From Tillandsia leiboldiana (Eukaryota; Streptophyta; Magnoliopsida; Poales; Bromeliaceae), in contig CM055074.1 of assembly GCA_029204045.2 (NCBI GenBank), positions 17,535,164 through 17,599,163 on the forward strand: 64,000 nt of DNA, read 5' to 3'. Position 1 is the first letter of the stretch, and each line of letters begins with the position of its first letter. The position numbers and the translations under genes were made by a program. The notes beneath the pieces were generated by a model. It was not told the DNA's origin. It saw nothing but the letters and a program-made list of their open reading frames with translations, and did no database searches. Shown in pieces: positions 36,677 through 49,600 of the stretch.

Positions 36677-38377
36677 ACACGGTCCCTAATGTCAATGCAC
36701 CTTGTACTGTGCGGTTTGCAATAACACTCGGGTTCGCAATTATGTTTCATCCAAACTGCTAAAAATTCTGGTTCATAAGGATACCACACAGGGTATGCGA
36801 TATAAAGGGTCGGCGTACCCTAATTATGATCTTTCAATTCTTTAACCATATCGTTAAAACGTCTTAATGTTCTTACGAACTGACGGTCACATGAGAGATG
36901 ACATCCAAGATCATTATACTTTCAGATCTATCAAAATTTCCATATGTGCATACAAGCTAACCTTTCAACATAACCGGTCAACTATTCAATCGGGGTTCAC
37001 TCAGTAGTAAATAATGAGCAGGAACAGGCTCTACACTCTAGAGAGCACCTTTCCGATAATTTCTTCGGAGCATTCAAGCGGTTCGGAAAATTCTCCGCTT
37101 TCAATTCATATTCTCATGTGGCATTCATTTCACCACCAGCTTTCGGAACTAAACCTCAGGCGATCAGTTTCTTAGCATCATAATGCATGGCAACTCTCAG
37201 GCTACTCATTTAGACCCAATCTGAATATTCCCCTTTACAGGGCAGAGTATTTCTCAGTTCTTTCGGAAGTACGTTGTCCGCCGCCCAACGTGCTTACCAA
37301 AAGAAAGGCGAAATACCATAGATCTGTCGCCAACAACTAGTTGGGGACACCACTCACATCTGAAGGTACATCACATACCTCCCTACACAGTCTCTGGCGA
37401 CGCCAGTCTCAACTCAAGCATCGACAGGGGAGATTGCGACCCCAAATCAGTTTACACACAATGTGCGAATTACTACAAATCGAATCAAATCCTCAAGTTA
37501 TCATCATTACTCCGCATATTGGACCCTTCAGTCTTATCTCACCATCATAACAGCCACAACGACTACAATTGTTGTATACTCATAGAAGAAACTAAGTCTT
37601 CATTAATTTCGTGCAAAAAGGTGGGGTCTAAATCTGAATCCATCCCAAGTCAGGGTCACAATCGGGCCCATAGATCACCGAATTTAGCCTATCCACCAAC
37701 CATATCTGCGCTAAAGCGCTCACTGCTACCATTTCTAACGAATTAATCATGAACCCCAACCTATTAACACTGATCAGGGTTGGGACACAACTCAATAGGG
37801 ACTAATATTGGTTAAGTGTCGTCAGAGTCATTCCGTCTAAAGCAACATAATTGCTAACCTCATAGGCATCCCTATAGCTATAATCAGGGAATCTCCAGTA
37901 TTAGCGGCCACAACATAGTTTTGATAACCACGGCTGCAACAAGAGTACTATATCCAATGACGCGAGGACAACTGGAGGATCAATGACTTCTCCAAGCACC
38001 TGGACCAGTGGTGGGGCCAGTGCAACAACAGCAACTATCTGATGTTGAGCCATCTGTTGGACTATCCCAGCAAAAGCGGTGAGCTGATTCTCTAACCGCT
38101 GCCAACAATCCGAGCTCTAAGGCTCCACTGATATATCAAACCTATGGCTCTTGCCACAATCGTAGCTAATACTGCACCCACTATGACCACTACGCCCAGA
38201 GCGCGTGCGAACACCGCTCGTAGTCACAACAACAAGTTAGGGAAACGACTCATTAGTGTGAAATACACCTGAGCTCCTAACAACTAGACAAATGCCCCGC
38301 GCTCTCACGTCAGAAGTCATCCTAGGGTTCATCCTAACCAGATCCTAATCAATTTTCCTAGGTACCGTGTACCTATT
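36677..38377 (-). pseudogene. D interior spacer with degenerate gag start
   Basis: On the minus strand about 38150-37960 reads like the front of a gag (NQLTAFAGIVQQMAQHQ followed by Pro/Val-rich sequence), a pattern common before the capsid domain in this clade. There is no open frame and no capsid or zinc knuckle. The remaining 1.2 kb has no recognisable content. Confidence 0.4.
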
Positions 38378-38389
38378 GCTCTGATACCA
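38378..38389 (-). other. D primer-binding site (initiator-Met tRNA)
   Basis: TGGTATCAGAGC on the minus strand, after GATTAGA from the 5' LTR edge at 38397. Confidence 0.9.
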
Positions 38390-38396
38390 TCTAATC

Positions 38397-41300
38397 TGTC
38401 ACGCCCCGAGTTTTAAAAATCAGGTCTGAATTTTTTTTTTTTTTTTTGAAATCAGAGTTTGCAAACTGGGCGCAACAGACCGCCACACGTATAGAAGACT
38501 CTCTATCCCAAGGACAAAGACTCCCCTATACATGCACGGCTAAAAATCATCATCAGAGATCAACAGATATATCAGTAACTAATCTAATCTACTCAGCAGG
38601 AATAATCAAAATTAAGTTATTACATCATCAGTTTTAAATGTCTAAATCACGATAAACTGGAATGAAATGCGGAAAGTAAATGTCTGCAGAAGTCGTCGAT
38701 ATATAATGCTCATGGGGACAGCTCTATCGTAATCGGCTCACTGGATCGTCCCGACATCCCACCACCCGACGAACCTACAACAATCACCCGAGGGTGTGAG
38801 ATACACCGGAGTGCATCCCAGTGGGCACGACGAGCCGAGCGTCAGCTAATCGTACCTACTGGGTACTAAAATCTGCGGATAGTAAGAGTCAATAGGAAAA
38901 GCTGGAAAGCATAGAGGTCTACTAATAATCAGAATGAGAACTGCAGGTAAGTATACTGGAAATCAAGATATAACAGCAATAATCCATCATGAAAGCTGTA
39001 GATCATACATGCTGGAATCAAAAGATAACTACGAGAATCATGTATAAGGAACTGTAAGTGCTGAAAGCATATCTACAGATAATAATACTGAAATAAACTG
39101 AGCAGCAGTACAAGTAAAAGTAATGCGTCAAAGGTAGAAACCCAAGTACCCCATCATGCGCCACTATTGGTCTCATAGGACCTCACGCAATAACCCTGCA
39201 TTTCACAGACGCCAAGCAGTCTCGATGCAAAAGGGCTCGCGACTGACATAACCCCGCACCCCACGGGTGCCTAGCTGGGGGCTCACGGGTCTATTACCAG
39301 ACCACTCTACCGGTAAAGAACAAGCTCCACGGGGAGCGACCCCGGCCATGTTCGTGAAGTACAGCCGTATATAGCAAGTCATAATGATCAATCTCATGGT
39401 CTAGTGACCGGGTAGTCGGCAACATGCCGAGATCCCAACAGGGAGTCATCAGTCTATATCTATCAATCGGAATCCATCAATCATGCATATCGACAATATA
39501 TCAAGTAACATCTCAAAGGACAGGAATCAGCAGGTATCATCGAATCATACAAATCTATGTACAGGAATATAAAAGGTGATAAGCAGGTACATATGATGTG
39601 TCTCAAGCAGATCAGATCTATCAGGAATAATCCTGGAGTATGCAAACACAGTAATCAGGCAGATTGTGAACAGGTAATCTCAATCACAGGTCTAATAGCG
39701 TCAGTATCAACCAGAAGGATCATGATATGTTAAAGAGATCAGTATACGTCAAAATAGGTCATCGAGGTACAATCAGCAGGTATGTATACGACAAGTCTAA
39801 AAGAATCAATGTCTATCAATCAGATCATGTGATACATGCAATCATCATAGGTCGTATGGGTATAATCAGCGGACTAGTCAAAAACAAGTGTCCGACTGGA
39901 CTAAAGCAACCAGAGGGCCAAAAAGCTAGCCCGGGCCGAAGATAACCCACCTGGATGACGGCAGATCCTCGAACTCCCGCATAGCTACTGGGAGGCTGGT
40001 GCTGAGCAATTGGGCCCTGTATCAGAAGATATCATCAGTAATAGACTCACATAACCCTTTCCCGACGATGCTACACTAACGGTAAGCTTAAACGGGTCAA
40101 ATCGGTCGATTTATCGATCAATATCTGATTCCTGGTCAACGAGGACCATCGGAACCCTAATAAAATGCCCAGTAGTTGTATAATTACTGTCTAAGGGTCA
40201 TCATCGTGTTCAAATCTCATTTTGGTCCATAACGTTTCATAAACTGCATAAATATCCTATAGTTAATTACTGTTTTGCCTCGTTCTTGGAATCCGGGGGT
40301 CCAACGACGACGCCGTAAGTTCCAGGGCGTCATATTTGATGCGACAGACCCCGTGCTCACAAGGTTGGGCTGGCACGAGGCCCAAATTCAAAGTTGGCCC
40401 ATGATCAATTAGTGTCCAATTTACAACTTTACTAAAACTTAACATATACATGATCTTTTAAGCATTTAACAGAAGCATCATGTTTAGAGGACTATATAGG
40501 GTTGGGGGCTCACCTTGCGCACGTCGGAGGCCGGCCGGAAAGATGGCCGGAGCAACACCCAAGTTTGGATCAAGGCTCGGTTTGGTGTTCTTGGAGCAGC
40601 TCTGGCCCAGACCTGGGACCAAGGTGAGCACCAGCCAGTTGAAGGTCCCAGCAGTGTTCGGATCCATGCTGGATCGATGCCCGGCGGCCAGCGGCGGCGG
40701 CGGCCGGAGCTAAGCCCGAATAGGTGATTTCGGGTGCAACCTTTTAGTCCCGGCAACAGAGGGGTTCTAGCCCTAAAACAAATTGATAGGAAGCATCAGA
40801 GGGATCTATAGGTCTTACCTGATGGTTGGCCGGAGTCCCGGAGCGCCGGAGTGAGCCGGAGTCCGGCTCGAGTGCAGTTTCGGGTGCACTCTGCACAGCA
40901 AAAACCCGACGTTAAAAGGGCCATGCAACTTGATGGGGAACCTCCAATGGGCCACCGAGGCTTACCTGGATGGTTTCCGGCGACAGAGGAACGCCGACGA
41001 GGCGGCGCCGGAGCAGCTTGGTCGAGCTTCAATGGCCAATAATGGCAGATTCCGGCGCGGCGGTTCCGGGCGGGAGCTACCTGGACCAAGAGGTTCTATT
41101 CCCCACCACGAAGCTTGGTGCAGGGTTGGCCGGCGCCAGGAGGCCGCGGCGGCGCCGGACGGCGATGGTCGGCGTAATTGCCAATTATCCGGTTTCTAGG
41201 GCTTCCCCGCGCGGCTCCAATCTTGATCCGATCGAGCTCAAGTCTTGTGGGGAGGCTGCAGTCGTCACGGGGATCAAATCCAACAGTGCTGATTGCTGGT

Positions 41301-42606
41301 TGGACGGCCGGATCACGGCGGTGCAATTGTTCGGCCGAAAACAATGATCCCGGCAACAAGATTCCCCGGCCGGCTAACCGGAGCCCCGGGGACCTTGGGG
41401 CTGCACGAGGGTGATCCCCAGGATGTTAGTGACACGATGCTAGGGTCTCTGTGCTAACTAAAAATACAAATTTCCATCTACTAACCTCGCCGGAGCAATG
41501 GAAGGAGAAGGAGAGGATTGCGGCGACGCGCGGCAGAGCTGGGGTGCCGGCTCCCTCGGGCTTGGATGCGGCTTCCCAGAGGAGTGCTCAGGCACGGCCT
41601 TGATCACCCAGGCTTCCTCCAAAGGTCACCCACCAACAGACCCGAGGCTAAGATATGGGTTTGCTCCTTCTTCTCCGGCGACCGGCGAGGCGGCGGCCGA
41701 TGCGGGGGAGCTTCGCGGGATGTGGCTGAGAGGAGGGTTCTGTTGCTGAGTGCGGCTAGGGCTAAGGGCTACGAGGTTTGGAGGAAACCCTAGCCCTAGC
41801 TATACCTTTATATACATGGTATGCACAATTGCAATGTAGTCCTTCATCACTTGGTATTTTAGGTTTTGGTCCACTACGGTGTGCATTATTTACATCAAGG
41901 TCCCTCTCCCATGAGTGGCACGCTTTCCGAGGCAAGAAATCCAAGGGTTCATGTGTAAAAACTGCCTTTTTCGCTGTATTTTTTGCTTTTCGAGAAGATC
42001 CGAGCGTTAGATCGAAAAACGGACTTCGCCAGGACGTCCGGCTCGACGAATCCTATCAGGTAGCGATTTTCGTTTTTCGAGAAAGTGCCCAGATAAATAT
42101 TAGGTCCATAAAAACTGTGTCAAAATATAGTTTTCACGCTTTTCGAGACTCCAGGGTCGTCAAACGGAAATTCCGTCAGCGCCATTGCGTCCAGAATGAC
42201 GAAACCGTTCGAAACGACTACCTGAAGTGCTATGATCGGATTCCGGACAGTGAATTGGCTCAACGTTGGTGCTAGGGGATCCAATTTTTTAGGGTTTACT
42301 GTTCATTGTACCTGCGACTTAAGTCGCGGGTCCCGCCGGCTTCAACGCCGATTTCTGGAAGATCCGACCGTCAGATCTGAACAAGTTTAATATGGTTTTT
42401 ACTCAGTTCGTCGTGACGGTCGCACTCGTGGTCTCGGATCTTCGAGATCAGGCTCGGATTGAAAGGTGATATTTCTGGCCCTATTTCTGTGCAATTTACA
42501 CTGGAGAAAAGGGGCACTGAGCTATTCGTGCGTTTCATGATCCCAATTCAACTGGACTTCAATCATTTTCATTTATTTATTTATTTTCAAAATTCAAGTT
42601 CTTACA
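38397..42606 (-). repeat. D right (5') LTR
   Basis: 4210 bp, with the same ends as the left copy. The TATA element (inverse) is at 41806-41814. This copy would drive transcription of D. The base changes against the left LTR cluster between about 40320 and 41100 (matching 33540-34320). Confidence 0.95.
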
Positions 42607-42611
42607 ATAAA

Positions 42612-42910
42612 TCTCGCAGTGTTCCCCATACAGGTAGTGGCGCCACAACTTCAGTGCGAAAACCACAGTAGCAAGCTCCAAGTCATGGGTAGGGTAATTC
42701 TTTTCATAATCCTTAAGTTGCCGAGAGGCATATGCGATTACCCTACCCTCCTGCATCAGCACGCAACCAAGTCCACTGTGCGATGCATCACTGTAAATCA
42801 CGTATCCTTTCCCCATAACAGGGAGGGAAAGGATAGGAGCCGACATCAATCTGTTCTTCAAATCCTCGAAGCTCCTCTGGCAATCCTCACTCCAGATAAA
42901 CTTAATTCCT
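42612..42910 (-). pseudogene. B pol, middle part: RT/RNase H junction and RNase H start
   Basis: Reading minus: IKFIWSEDCQRSFEDLK, then SAPILSLPV and the RNase H start VIYSDASHSGLGCVLMQ, ending at GEHCEIY where D is inserted. It is open and well conserved, lying between D (left) and the Tourist-like element (right). Confidence 0.9.
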
Positions 42911-42913
42911 TTA

Positions 42914-44097
42914 GGCTTTGTTTGGTTTGGGTACAAAGGGGGATATCCCCCCCTTTGTACCCAAACACTATTGAACAAGGGGGGATTTGGTATTCCCCCC
43001 ATTTGTCCTGTTGTCCCGGATTAACCCGGGACAACCCGGGCTCCCACCCCCCACCCCCGAATTAAAATCTTCCATCTCTCTCCTCTATTATGCCCTTGCA
43101 CACTTCCCAACTCATTATCTTCTCCCATCTCCTCATCTCCCATCTTCTTCCCCACTCCTGTTCTCCCATCTCCTCTTCTCCCATCTCCTCCCCCAACCGA
43201 GGAGAAGCAACCGTGCCCTATTCGTCGTCGCCGCGGCCTCTCGGTGCCTGATCTGTGCCGCCGCTTGCCGCTTGTCCTTTGTTGCCTAGATCTGTGCAGA
43301 GATCTCCGGCCCGTGCTCTGTAGCGTCGTCGCCGCGGCCGCCTCTGTGCCTAAGCTGTGCCCGATCTCTGTGCTCTTACCAGGAAAAATTATTGTAATTT
43401 TTAGATAATATTAATCAATTTTTAAATATAAATAATTAACACTAATTTTATATACCATTTAATTTATTAATTAATAGATATTACAATAATTATTTAAAAT
43501 AAACAAAATAAATAATAAATACTTATTATTATCGTCGCCGCCGCCGCCTCTCGGCCTTCCCTGTAGCTCTTCGTCGCCGCCGGCTAAAAAACCTCTCCCC
43601 TGTACCGCATCCTCGTTCCCAACGCAAAATAAATAATTAATAAAAATTTTAGAAGAAAAAATAATTAACACTAATTTTAACACTAATTAACACTAATTAT
43701 TGATTTTTTAAAATTATATATCTTACCAGAAAAATTTATTATAATTTTTATATAATATTAATCATTTTTTACATATAAATAATTAACACTAATTTTATAT
43801 ATTATCTAATTAATTACATAATATAAAATACAATTAATATATTTAAAAATTTATAATACAATATTTATTTATCAATTTTTTATACATATAAAAAAGTAAG
43901 GGCATTTTCGTCTTTTTACTCTAAAGTCAACTATCTATTCCTCATATTTTCAATCCCAACCAAACACTATTTTTCTTATACCTGGTACTAACCTAAATCC
44001 CAACCAAACACTATTTTCATTTATCCTATCTTATACTCAACTTTATACTTATACCTGGTACTACTAATTCTCACTAATCCCCGAACCAAACGATACC
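42914..44097. mobile_element. Tourist/PIF-Harbinger-like element, 1184 bp, in B pol
   Basis: It splits B's pol exactly between the RT end (LTRLTRK) and GIKFIW. TTA is duplicated (42911-42913, 44098-44100). The ends are imperfect inverted repeats, GGCTTTGTTTGGTTTGGG against GGTATCGTTTGGTTCGGGG. Both TTA and the GG(C/T)..GTTTGGTT end are PIF/Harbinger traits. No transposase is visible, so it is non-autonomous. The first 50 bp fold into a long hairpin (GGGTACAAAGGGGG against CCCCCCTTTGTACCC, 42930-42964), and a second palindrome TGTCCCGGATTAACCCGGGACA follows near 43012-43033. The centre is pyrimidine- and then GC-rich, the right part AT-rich. Confidence 0.85.
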
Positions 44098-44100
44098 TTA

Positions 44101-45480
44101 CGCGTCAGACGAGTGAGGGGTGTGGAGAGTTTCGCAAAACCTTCCACAAACCGACGGTAATATCCGGCCAAGCCCATAAAACTGCGAACCTCTGATACCG
44201 TCGTCGGTCGGGGCCAATCCTTGACTGCCTCAATCTTCGCCGGATCCATTGTCACTCCTGCGGCTGAAATCACATGGCCCAAAAAGACTACTTCCCGAAG
44301 CCAAAATTCGCATTTTGACAACTTGGCATACAACTTCCTCTCTCGTAGAAGTTGCAGCACGATCCTCAAATGCTCCTCATGCTCTGCATCACTCCGGGAG
44401 TATACCAGAATATCATCGATGAATACAACGACAAGCCGATCCAGGTAAGGTCGAAAGATCCTGTTCATCAAATCCATAAAAGCGGCAGGGGCATTAGTCA
44501 ATCCAAAAGGCATGACGGTAAACTCATAATGCCCGTACCGTGTCCTGAATGCCGTCTTCGGGATGTCCTCGGCCTTCACCTTCAGCTGGTGGTAACCTGA
44601 TTGCAGATCAGTCTTCGAGAAGACACAAGACCCTTGCAGCTGATCAAATAAGCCATCAATACGCGACAAAGGGTACTTGTTCTTGATGGTCACTATATTC
44701 AACTCTCGGTAATCCACACAAAGCCGAAGTGAACCATCCTTCACCTTTACAAATAGCACCGGCGCTCCTCAAGGCGGTACACTGGGTCTAACAAAACCCT
44801 TATCCATCAAGTCCTGAAGTTGCGCCTTTAACTCTCGCAGCTCAGCCGGTGCCATTCGATAAGGAGCCTTAGAGATTGGCGCAGTTCCTGGGACTACGTC
44901 AATCAAAAACTCGATCTCCCTATCCGGCGGCATACTAGTCAACTCCGGGGGAAAAACATCCGGGAACTCATGAGCAACAGGGATATCCCCGAGTCCCGGA
45001 GCCGCCGTAGGCTCCTCCACCACACTAGCCAAAAAGGCCATGTATCCCCTGCGGATCATCTGCTTCTCCCGAGAAGTCGAAACTATTGAGGCGAAGAAAG
45101 CACTCTGGCATCCTCTAAACATAAACACCTCCAGGCCTGGCTCGCTAAAGGTAACAATCCTCGCGGCATAATCTATAATCGCAAAGTATCGAGCCAGCCA
45201 AACCAACCCAAGAACCACATCAAAGTCTCTCAGCTGTCTCAAGACCAACAGGTCCACTAGCATAATCCAGGACTCGATCTGCATCGGGCAGGACCAACAA
45301 CACTCCTCCACGTGCAAAGTGTGATCGGGAAACTGAACCTCTCGTGCACGTGGTAAAAGCCCTACCTCTAACCCATGTGATGATGCAACTGATCTACTAA
45401 AGAAAGAAAGAATGCGATGCTCGTATAACAAATAAGATATGAATCCAAATGCCAGAAATAGACCATACCTGCTACCACAC
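44101..45480 (-). pseudogene. B pol, 5' part: protease remnant and reverse transcriptase
   Basis: Reading minus from about 45480: the protease has lost its DTG (the codons are changed and a shift follows, about 45420), but the flank EVQFPDHTLHVEECCWSC and the FDVVLGLVWLARYF block remain, the latter with D to V. Then come FPDVFPPEL and the RT (YRMAPAELRELKAQLQDLM; LCVDYRELN; PFGLTNAPAAFM; catalytic FIDD at about 44430; SKCEFWL; AGYYRRFVEGF). A TGG-to-TGA stop at about 44768 splits RT motif 1 from the rest. The frame is otherwise open to the Tourist-like insertion. Confidence 0.9.
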
Positions 45481-45580
45481 AGTCAGCTGTAGCAGAATCC
45501 CCCGCCTGCGCTAAGCCATCCTGACCGCTCAACAACGGCTGTCTCTCACCAGAAGGGTGTGGAGGCGAAACTCGGTCTGC

Positions 45581-46366
45581 CTAGAGACCTGTCGGTGAAG
45601 CTCCCGGTCGCAGCTGGGAAGTGGTAGGAACAGATGCCGAAGTCGATGCTGCACATGCCGGCTGGGGGCACGAAGCCCACAAATGTCCAGACTGGCCACA
45701 AAGATAGAAGCGACCCTGCCGCTGATCACAAGTACTGACGAAGTGCTGACCTCCACAGATGATGCACCTGCCAGTCTGCTGGGGCTGCCTCTGCAGCTGC
45801 TGCCATCTCTGCAGTCGTGACCGCGACCTCTGCTGGGATGCGGTAGGGGCCAATGCTGAAGAAGGTGCTACTAAGGTCCGAAAGGGGCATGTAGCTCGGA
45901 TGTGGCCTGGCTGCCCACATCGGAAGCATCGATCCTCCCTCAAGCCACAGGTATCTGATGGATGCTGCCCCCTACAGAAAACGCACCGGACCGACGCCCG
46001 AGACTGTCGAGACTGCTACTGCGGCGGCCTCTGAGATCTACCAGGTCCTCGTCGATCAAGACGCCCACGGCCAGAAGACTGAGGCCGCGGCGGTCGTGGC
46101 GGTCTCCCTGAACTGGCTTGTCCATCATCCTCTGGGGCTGGGCGTTTCCTCTCTGGACGTTGCTCTGAAGCCCCAGCCCCCTCGCCAACCGCCAAGTCAC
46201 CCCTCTGCGCCAGCAACTGCTCCAGGCGCTGGTCCTGACGAAAGCTCCTCGCCACCAACTGGGTCACCAAGGCCCGCAGTTCTCCCAACTCGGCGGATAC
46301 CGCCCGCTCAGACTCCTCGGAAGGTGTGGGGGTACCCCAGGTGGGAGAACGACGACGGGGCGACAT
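45581..46366 (-). pseudogene. B gag, capsid deleted, two zinc-knuckle pairs
   Basis: It starts MSPRRRSPTWGTPTPS at 46366, then a coiled-coil-like stretch (ELGELRALVTQLVARS). At about residue 60 it jumps to the Arg/Pro linker (KRPAPEDDGQ), so the capsid domain present in F is missing. One in-frame TAG lies at 46016-46018; the same frame then continues to 45581. Four Cys-rich motifs follow: CVFCRGQHPSDTC, CFRCGQPGHIRATC, CIICGGQHFVSTC and FYLCGQSGHLWASC, i.e. the pair found once in F occurs twice here, the last copy lacking its first Cys. Confidence 0.8.
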
Positions 46367-46638
46367 CCTGCCACAGGAAACCAGAAATCAGCAACAAAAC
46401 CCCACACGACCCAATCTAGCAAAAGTCAAAGACATCCCCCTATTTCTGTAACTTTATGTTGTCTGCAGGCAACATAATTGTTCAACAGAAATAGGATATG
46501 TCGATCCCTCTTCACTCACTGGAAGAGTCAAATAAATAAATTGCCGACTTTCGCACAATGTCACGTCACTCACGCACTGCCTTCCAAGGGTCTACCAAAA
46601 GCCTAGGGTTTCCTAAGTCCCAACTGACCTATCCCTAA

Positions 46639-46650
46639 GCTCCGATACCA
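46639..46650 (-). other. B primer-binding site (variant)
   Basis: TGGTATCGGAGC on the minus strand, one base off the usual TGGTATCAGAGC, 8 bp from the 5' LTR edge after GATTAAGT. Confidence 0.85.
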
Positions 46651-46658
46651 ACTTAATC

Positions 46659-49600
46659 TGTCACGCCCCGGGTGTAAACCAGAACCCCGGCCCGTCCACA
46701 GATCCGCCGTGCACATAGAATTTTCCGTGTACACGAAGCGCTGGTAACCTGCTCAGATATAAGAGATATAATAAAGGAGCATAAAACAGAGCTAAACTAA
46801 AACTAATACATCTCAGACCACAGCTGGAAAGTAAAAAGTACAATAAAACTCTCAAAATATACAAGTGTCTCTCCCAGCTCACCAATAAGTACAAACTGCT
46901 GGCTAGAGCCAGACCCAAAATAAACTACAACCGTCTGAGAAATAAAAGGGTACAACTGATACACAACTAAGCTCGCAGTCGGGGTAGATGTGCTATCTAA
47001 TCCGCTATCCTCTTACCTCGATCTGCCCAAGACGGCCCTGCAACTCCCGCAGAAGGCTGTGCAAAACAAAGGGGGAAAAGAAAAGAGAGGCAATGGGGGG
47101 TGAGAACTACTATATAAAACAGTAGCCTCCCCTAGTGGGAAAACCCTCAAACTCTGATGTGCCCACTAAGACTACTAGAGGCAAAAAGGAGAAGAACAGT
47201 AGTAAGCTATAAAGGCTACTGATAAAGAGAACTACCACTACTGTGCCTCTAAATGCAGTATCAAAAGAAATGACTGTATGAATGCATCAGAAAACCGTAT
47301 CTGTCCAAATAAACCCAATCTAGTGCCACCAGTAAAACTGGTACTGCCTGCTCTGCTGTCGAACTCAAGAACTCAGTAGGGGACCAGCACACATGGCTCG
47401 AAATCCCAGGGGACCAGCACACAAGGCTTGAAATCCCAATAAGATGGACCGGTACCCGTCACGGTCTAAAGCCTACTCCGGAGTGGCACTCGAGGGGAGC
47501 GACCCACACGAGTAAAGTATCTCTGTCATCAGTATCACAAGTATCTCTATATAGCAGGACTGGATCATGACTATGATCAAAGTGGAAAAATCCATCCACT
47601 AAAGAAACCCGAACCCCCAATCAATGCAATAATACTCGATAAGTGGGAAACCCCATCCACTAGTGGAATCCTATCCCCAATCTGATGCACAAGTAAACGT
47701 CCGGTTAACCGCCCAATGTCCGCGGTCGCCGCAACACCCCACACGACCAAAATCTGATAGAGTAATCAATATCTGGCTAACCGCCTAATGTCCGCGGTTA
47801 CCACAATGCCCCACAATCTATAATCGAGTCTAACCTGTCCCTGACTCGATGACCTCGACTACACTATCCCAAACCCCTGCTCTAACTCGAGCAACATGCA
47901 TCTGAATAAAAAAGGAGAACAGCTAAACATGGTATCTCCTAAGTCAGATCCCAATATGATAGTGCAGCAGAAAAAGGTGGCCTATCTAGATGTCCATACA
48001 CGCATGCAACTGTCCCAAGGTAATAGTAAATACAATTATCAACTTTCTAGTGGTTTATATAACAAAATATTCCATCTCTAAATAAACAATCTCACATGCA
48101 GACTCATCACTAGAAGAATGCCCTTTAAACTCAAGAAAGCATGCAAATGTTATCCCAAGGGCGCAATTAAGATATTTCCAAAAAGGAGATTATTCTAATA
48201 AGCCTAGTGGGTAATCAAAAGTAGGAGTTCACAACAACACCCACCTCGAACGCTAAACCCTGTCCAAAAGTGAAGTCCTCGCTCAGACCAAATAACCGCC
48301 ATAACACTGTTCACAATTACCCCAAAACATACAATTAAACATACAATTACACTCAAGAACATGCTGTCCAAATACTAACAGTCCAGATTTGTGCCATTTT
48401 CACCTGCGAGTTCTGCTCGGAAAATTTCAGAAAAATTACCACCGCGATCGCCACGACGAGCCGATCGAAACGAGTACCTGCACGTCCCAAACCGAGCTTT
48501 GTACATCAAGATAAAAATCCAACAAGGGAACCCTCTCAAAAGAAGCCTGTACAGAAATCTGTAGCACCTAACTCTGGAAAAAAAAAATTTTCACCTTCGG
48601 GGAGAACTCAGAAAAATCCAGAAAAATTCGAGGATGCTTCTTGCAGTGTGTAGATTCAAAACGACTATTGGCACCCCTCCATCCGATGTCTGTGCGCGAT
48701 GATATCGCCGAAATACCAAGGCGCTGTCCAAAACTCCGCCAAAGAAAAAGGGTCAAAAGAAAGCTCGGAAAACTCCAAGATAAACTCGAAAAAAGGGGGA
48801 ACTCAAAACACAAAAGTTGTAGCCCTACCTGTCGTGAATCCAACGGCGCAAGAATCGATGAAAAAAGAGGTCGGAGTGAGTCGGGGGAGTCCTCGTACCA
48901 AAATGCGACGGAGAAGGTCACAAATGAACGAGCGTCGCGCCGCGCCGTAAAAATGGAAACCTCGAAATGAATGCCACTGAAAATCCCAGAAATCCTCTGA
49001 AGGGTGTAGCTCTGGCGGTGGAAGAAAATCCCTGAAGAACTCACTGTGAGAAACCGGACAGGAAAAGAGTTCCAGGCTGATCTTCGGGCCCTATTTATAG
49101 GCCCACGAAATCATTTCGGGAAATGACTTGGGTGTCCCCAAATTCGGGCGCTCGACCAGGTTTCGGTCGCCCGAATCCGGCGGCACAACGCACCGCAGGG
49201 GAGCGCCCGAATCTCCCCTGGGCTGACACGTGTCCCGGCGCTAAAGTCCATGCGCCGCCGCTCAAACTCCGTGGACCGCGTACTCTGCACCGGCCAACCA
49301 GCACACGCCACGTGTCCTGCGCCGGGCTCATGCGCCCAGTCGCGCCGCTCTGTGGACTGAGCGCAGCAAACCGGCCAATGACAGGCCGCCACGTGGCATG
49401 CCGGCGGTCCACGGCCCCTCCCATGCACCAAAAACCACTGAAAACTTCCGGGAGTCCTTTTTGGGCCTCCGGACTCAGAATTAAACAAGCAAATAGCCGT
49501 TTTCAAGCGTTTTTCCGCGCTGAATCCAAATCCAACCTCTGTTTGGCCCAAAACCTTTTCTAAAATTCGGCAAATGCAGCCGAAGGCCAATACAACACTA

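Larger units (their letters stand above)
31619..42606 (-). mobile_element. Element D: young non-autonomous Ty3/Gypsy element with 4.2-kb LTRs
   Basis: D is inserted in B's RNase H coding with a perfect duplication ATAAA (31614-31618, 42607-42611). The LTRs are 4212 and 4210 bp and differ at about 29 positions by eye (about 0.7%) plus a short T-run change. The 2.57-kb interior keeps a primer-binding site, a degenerate gag start, a fragment of RNase H and the integrase tail with chromodomain. RT, protease and the integrase core are missing. Size and structure are like a LARD (large retrotransposon derivative). It must have been moved by enzymes of another element. Confidence 0.95.
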
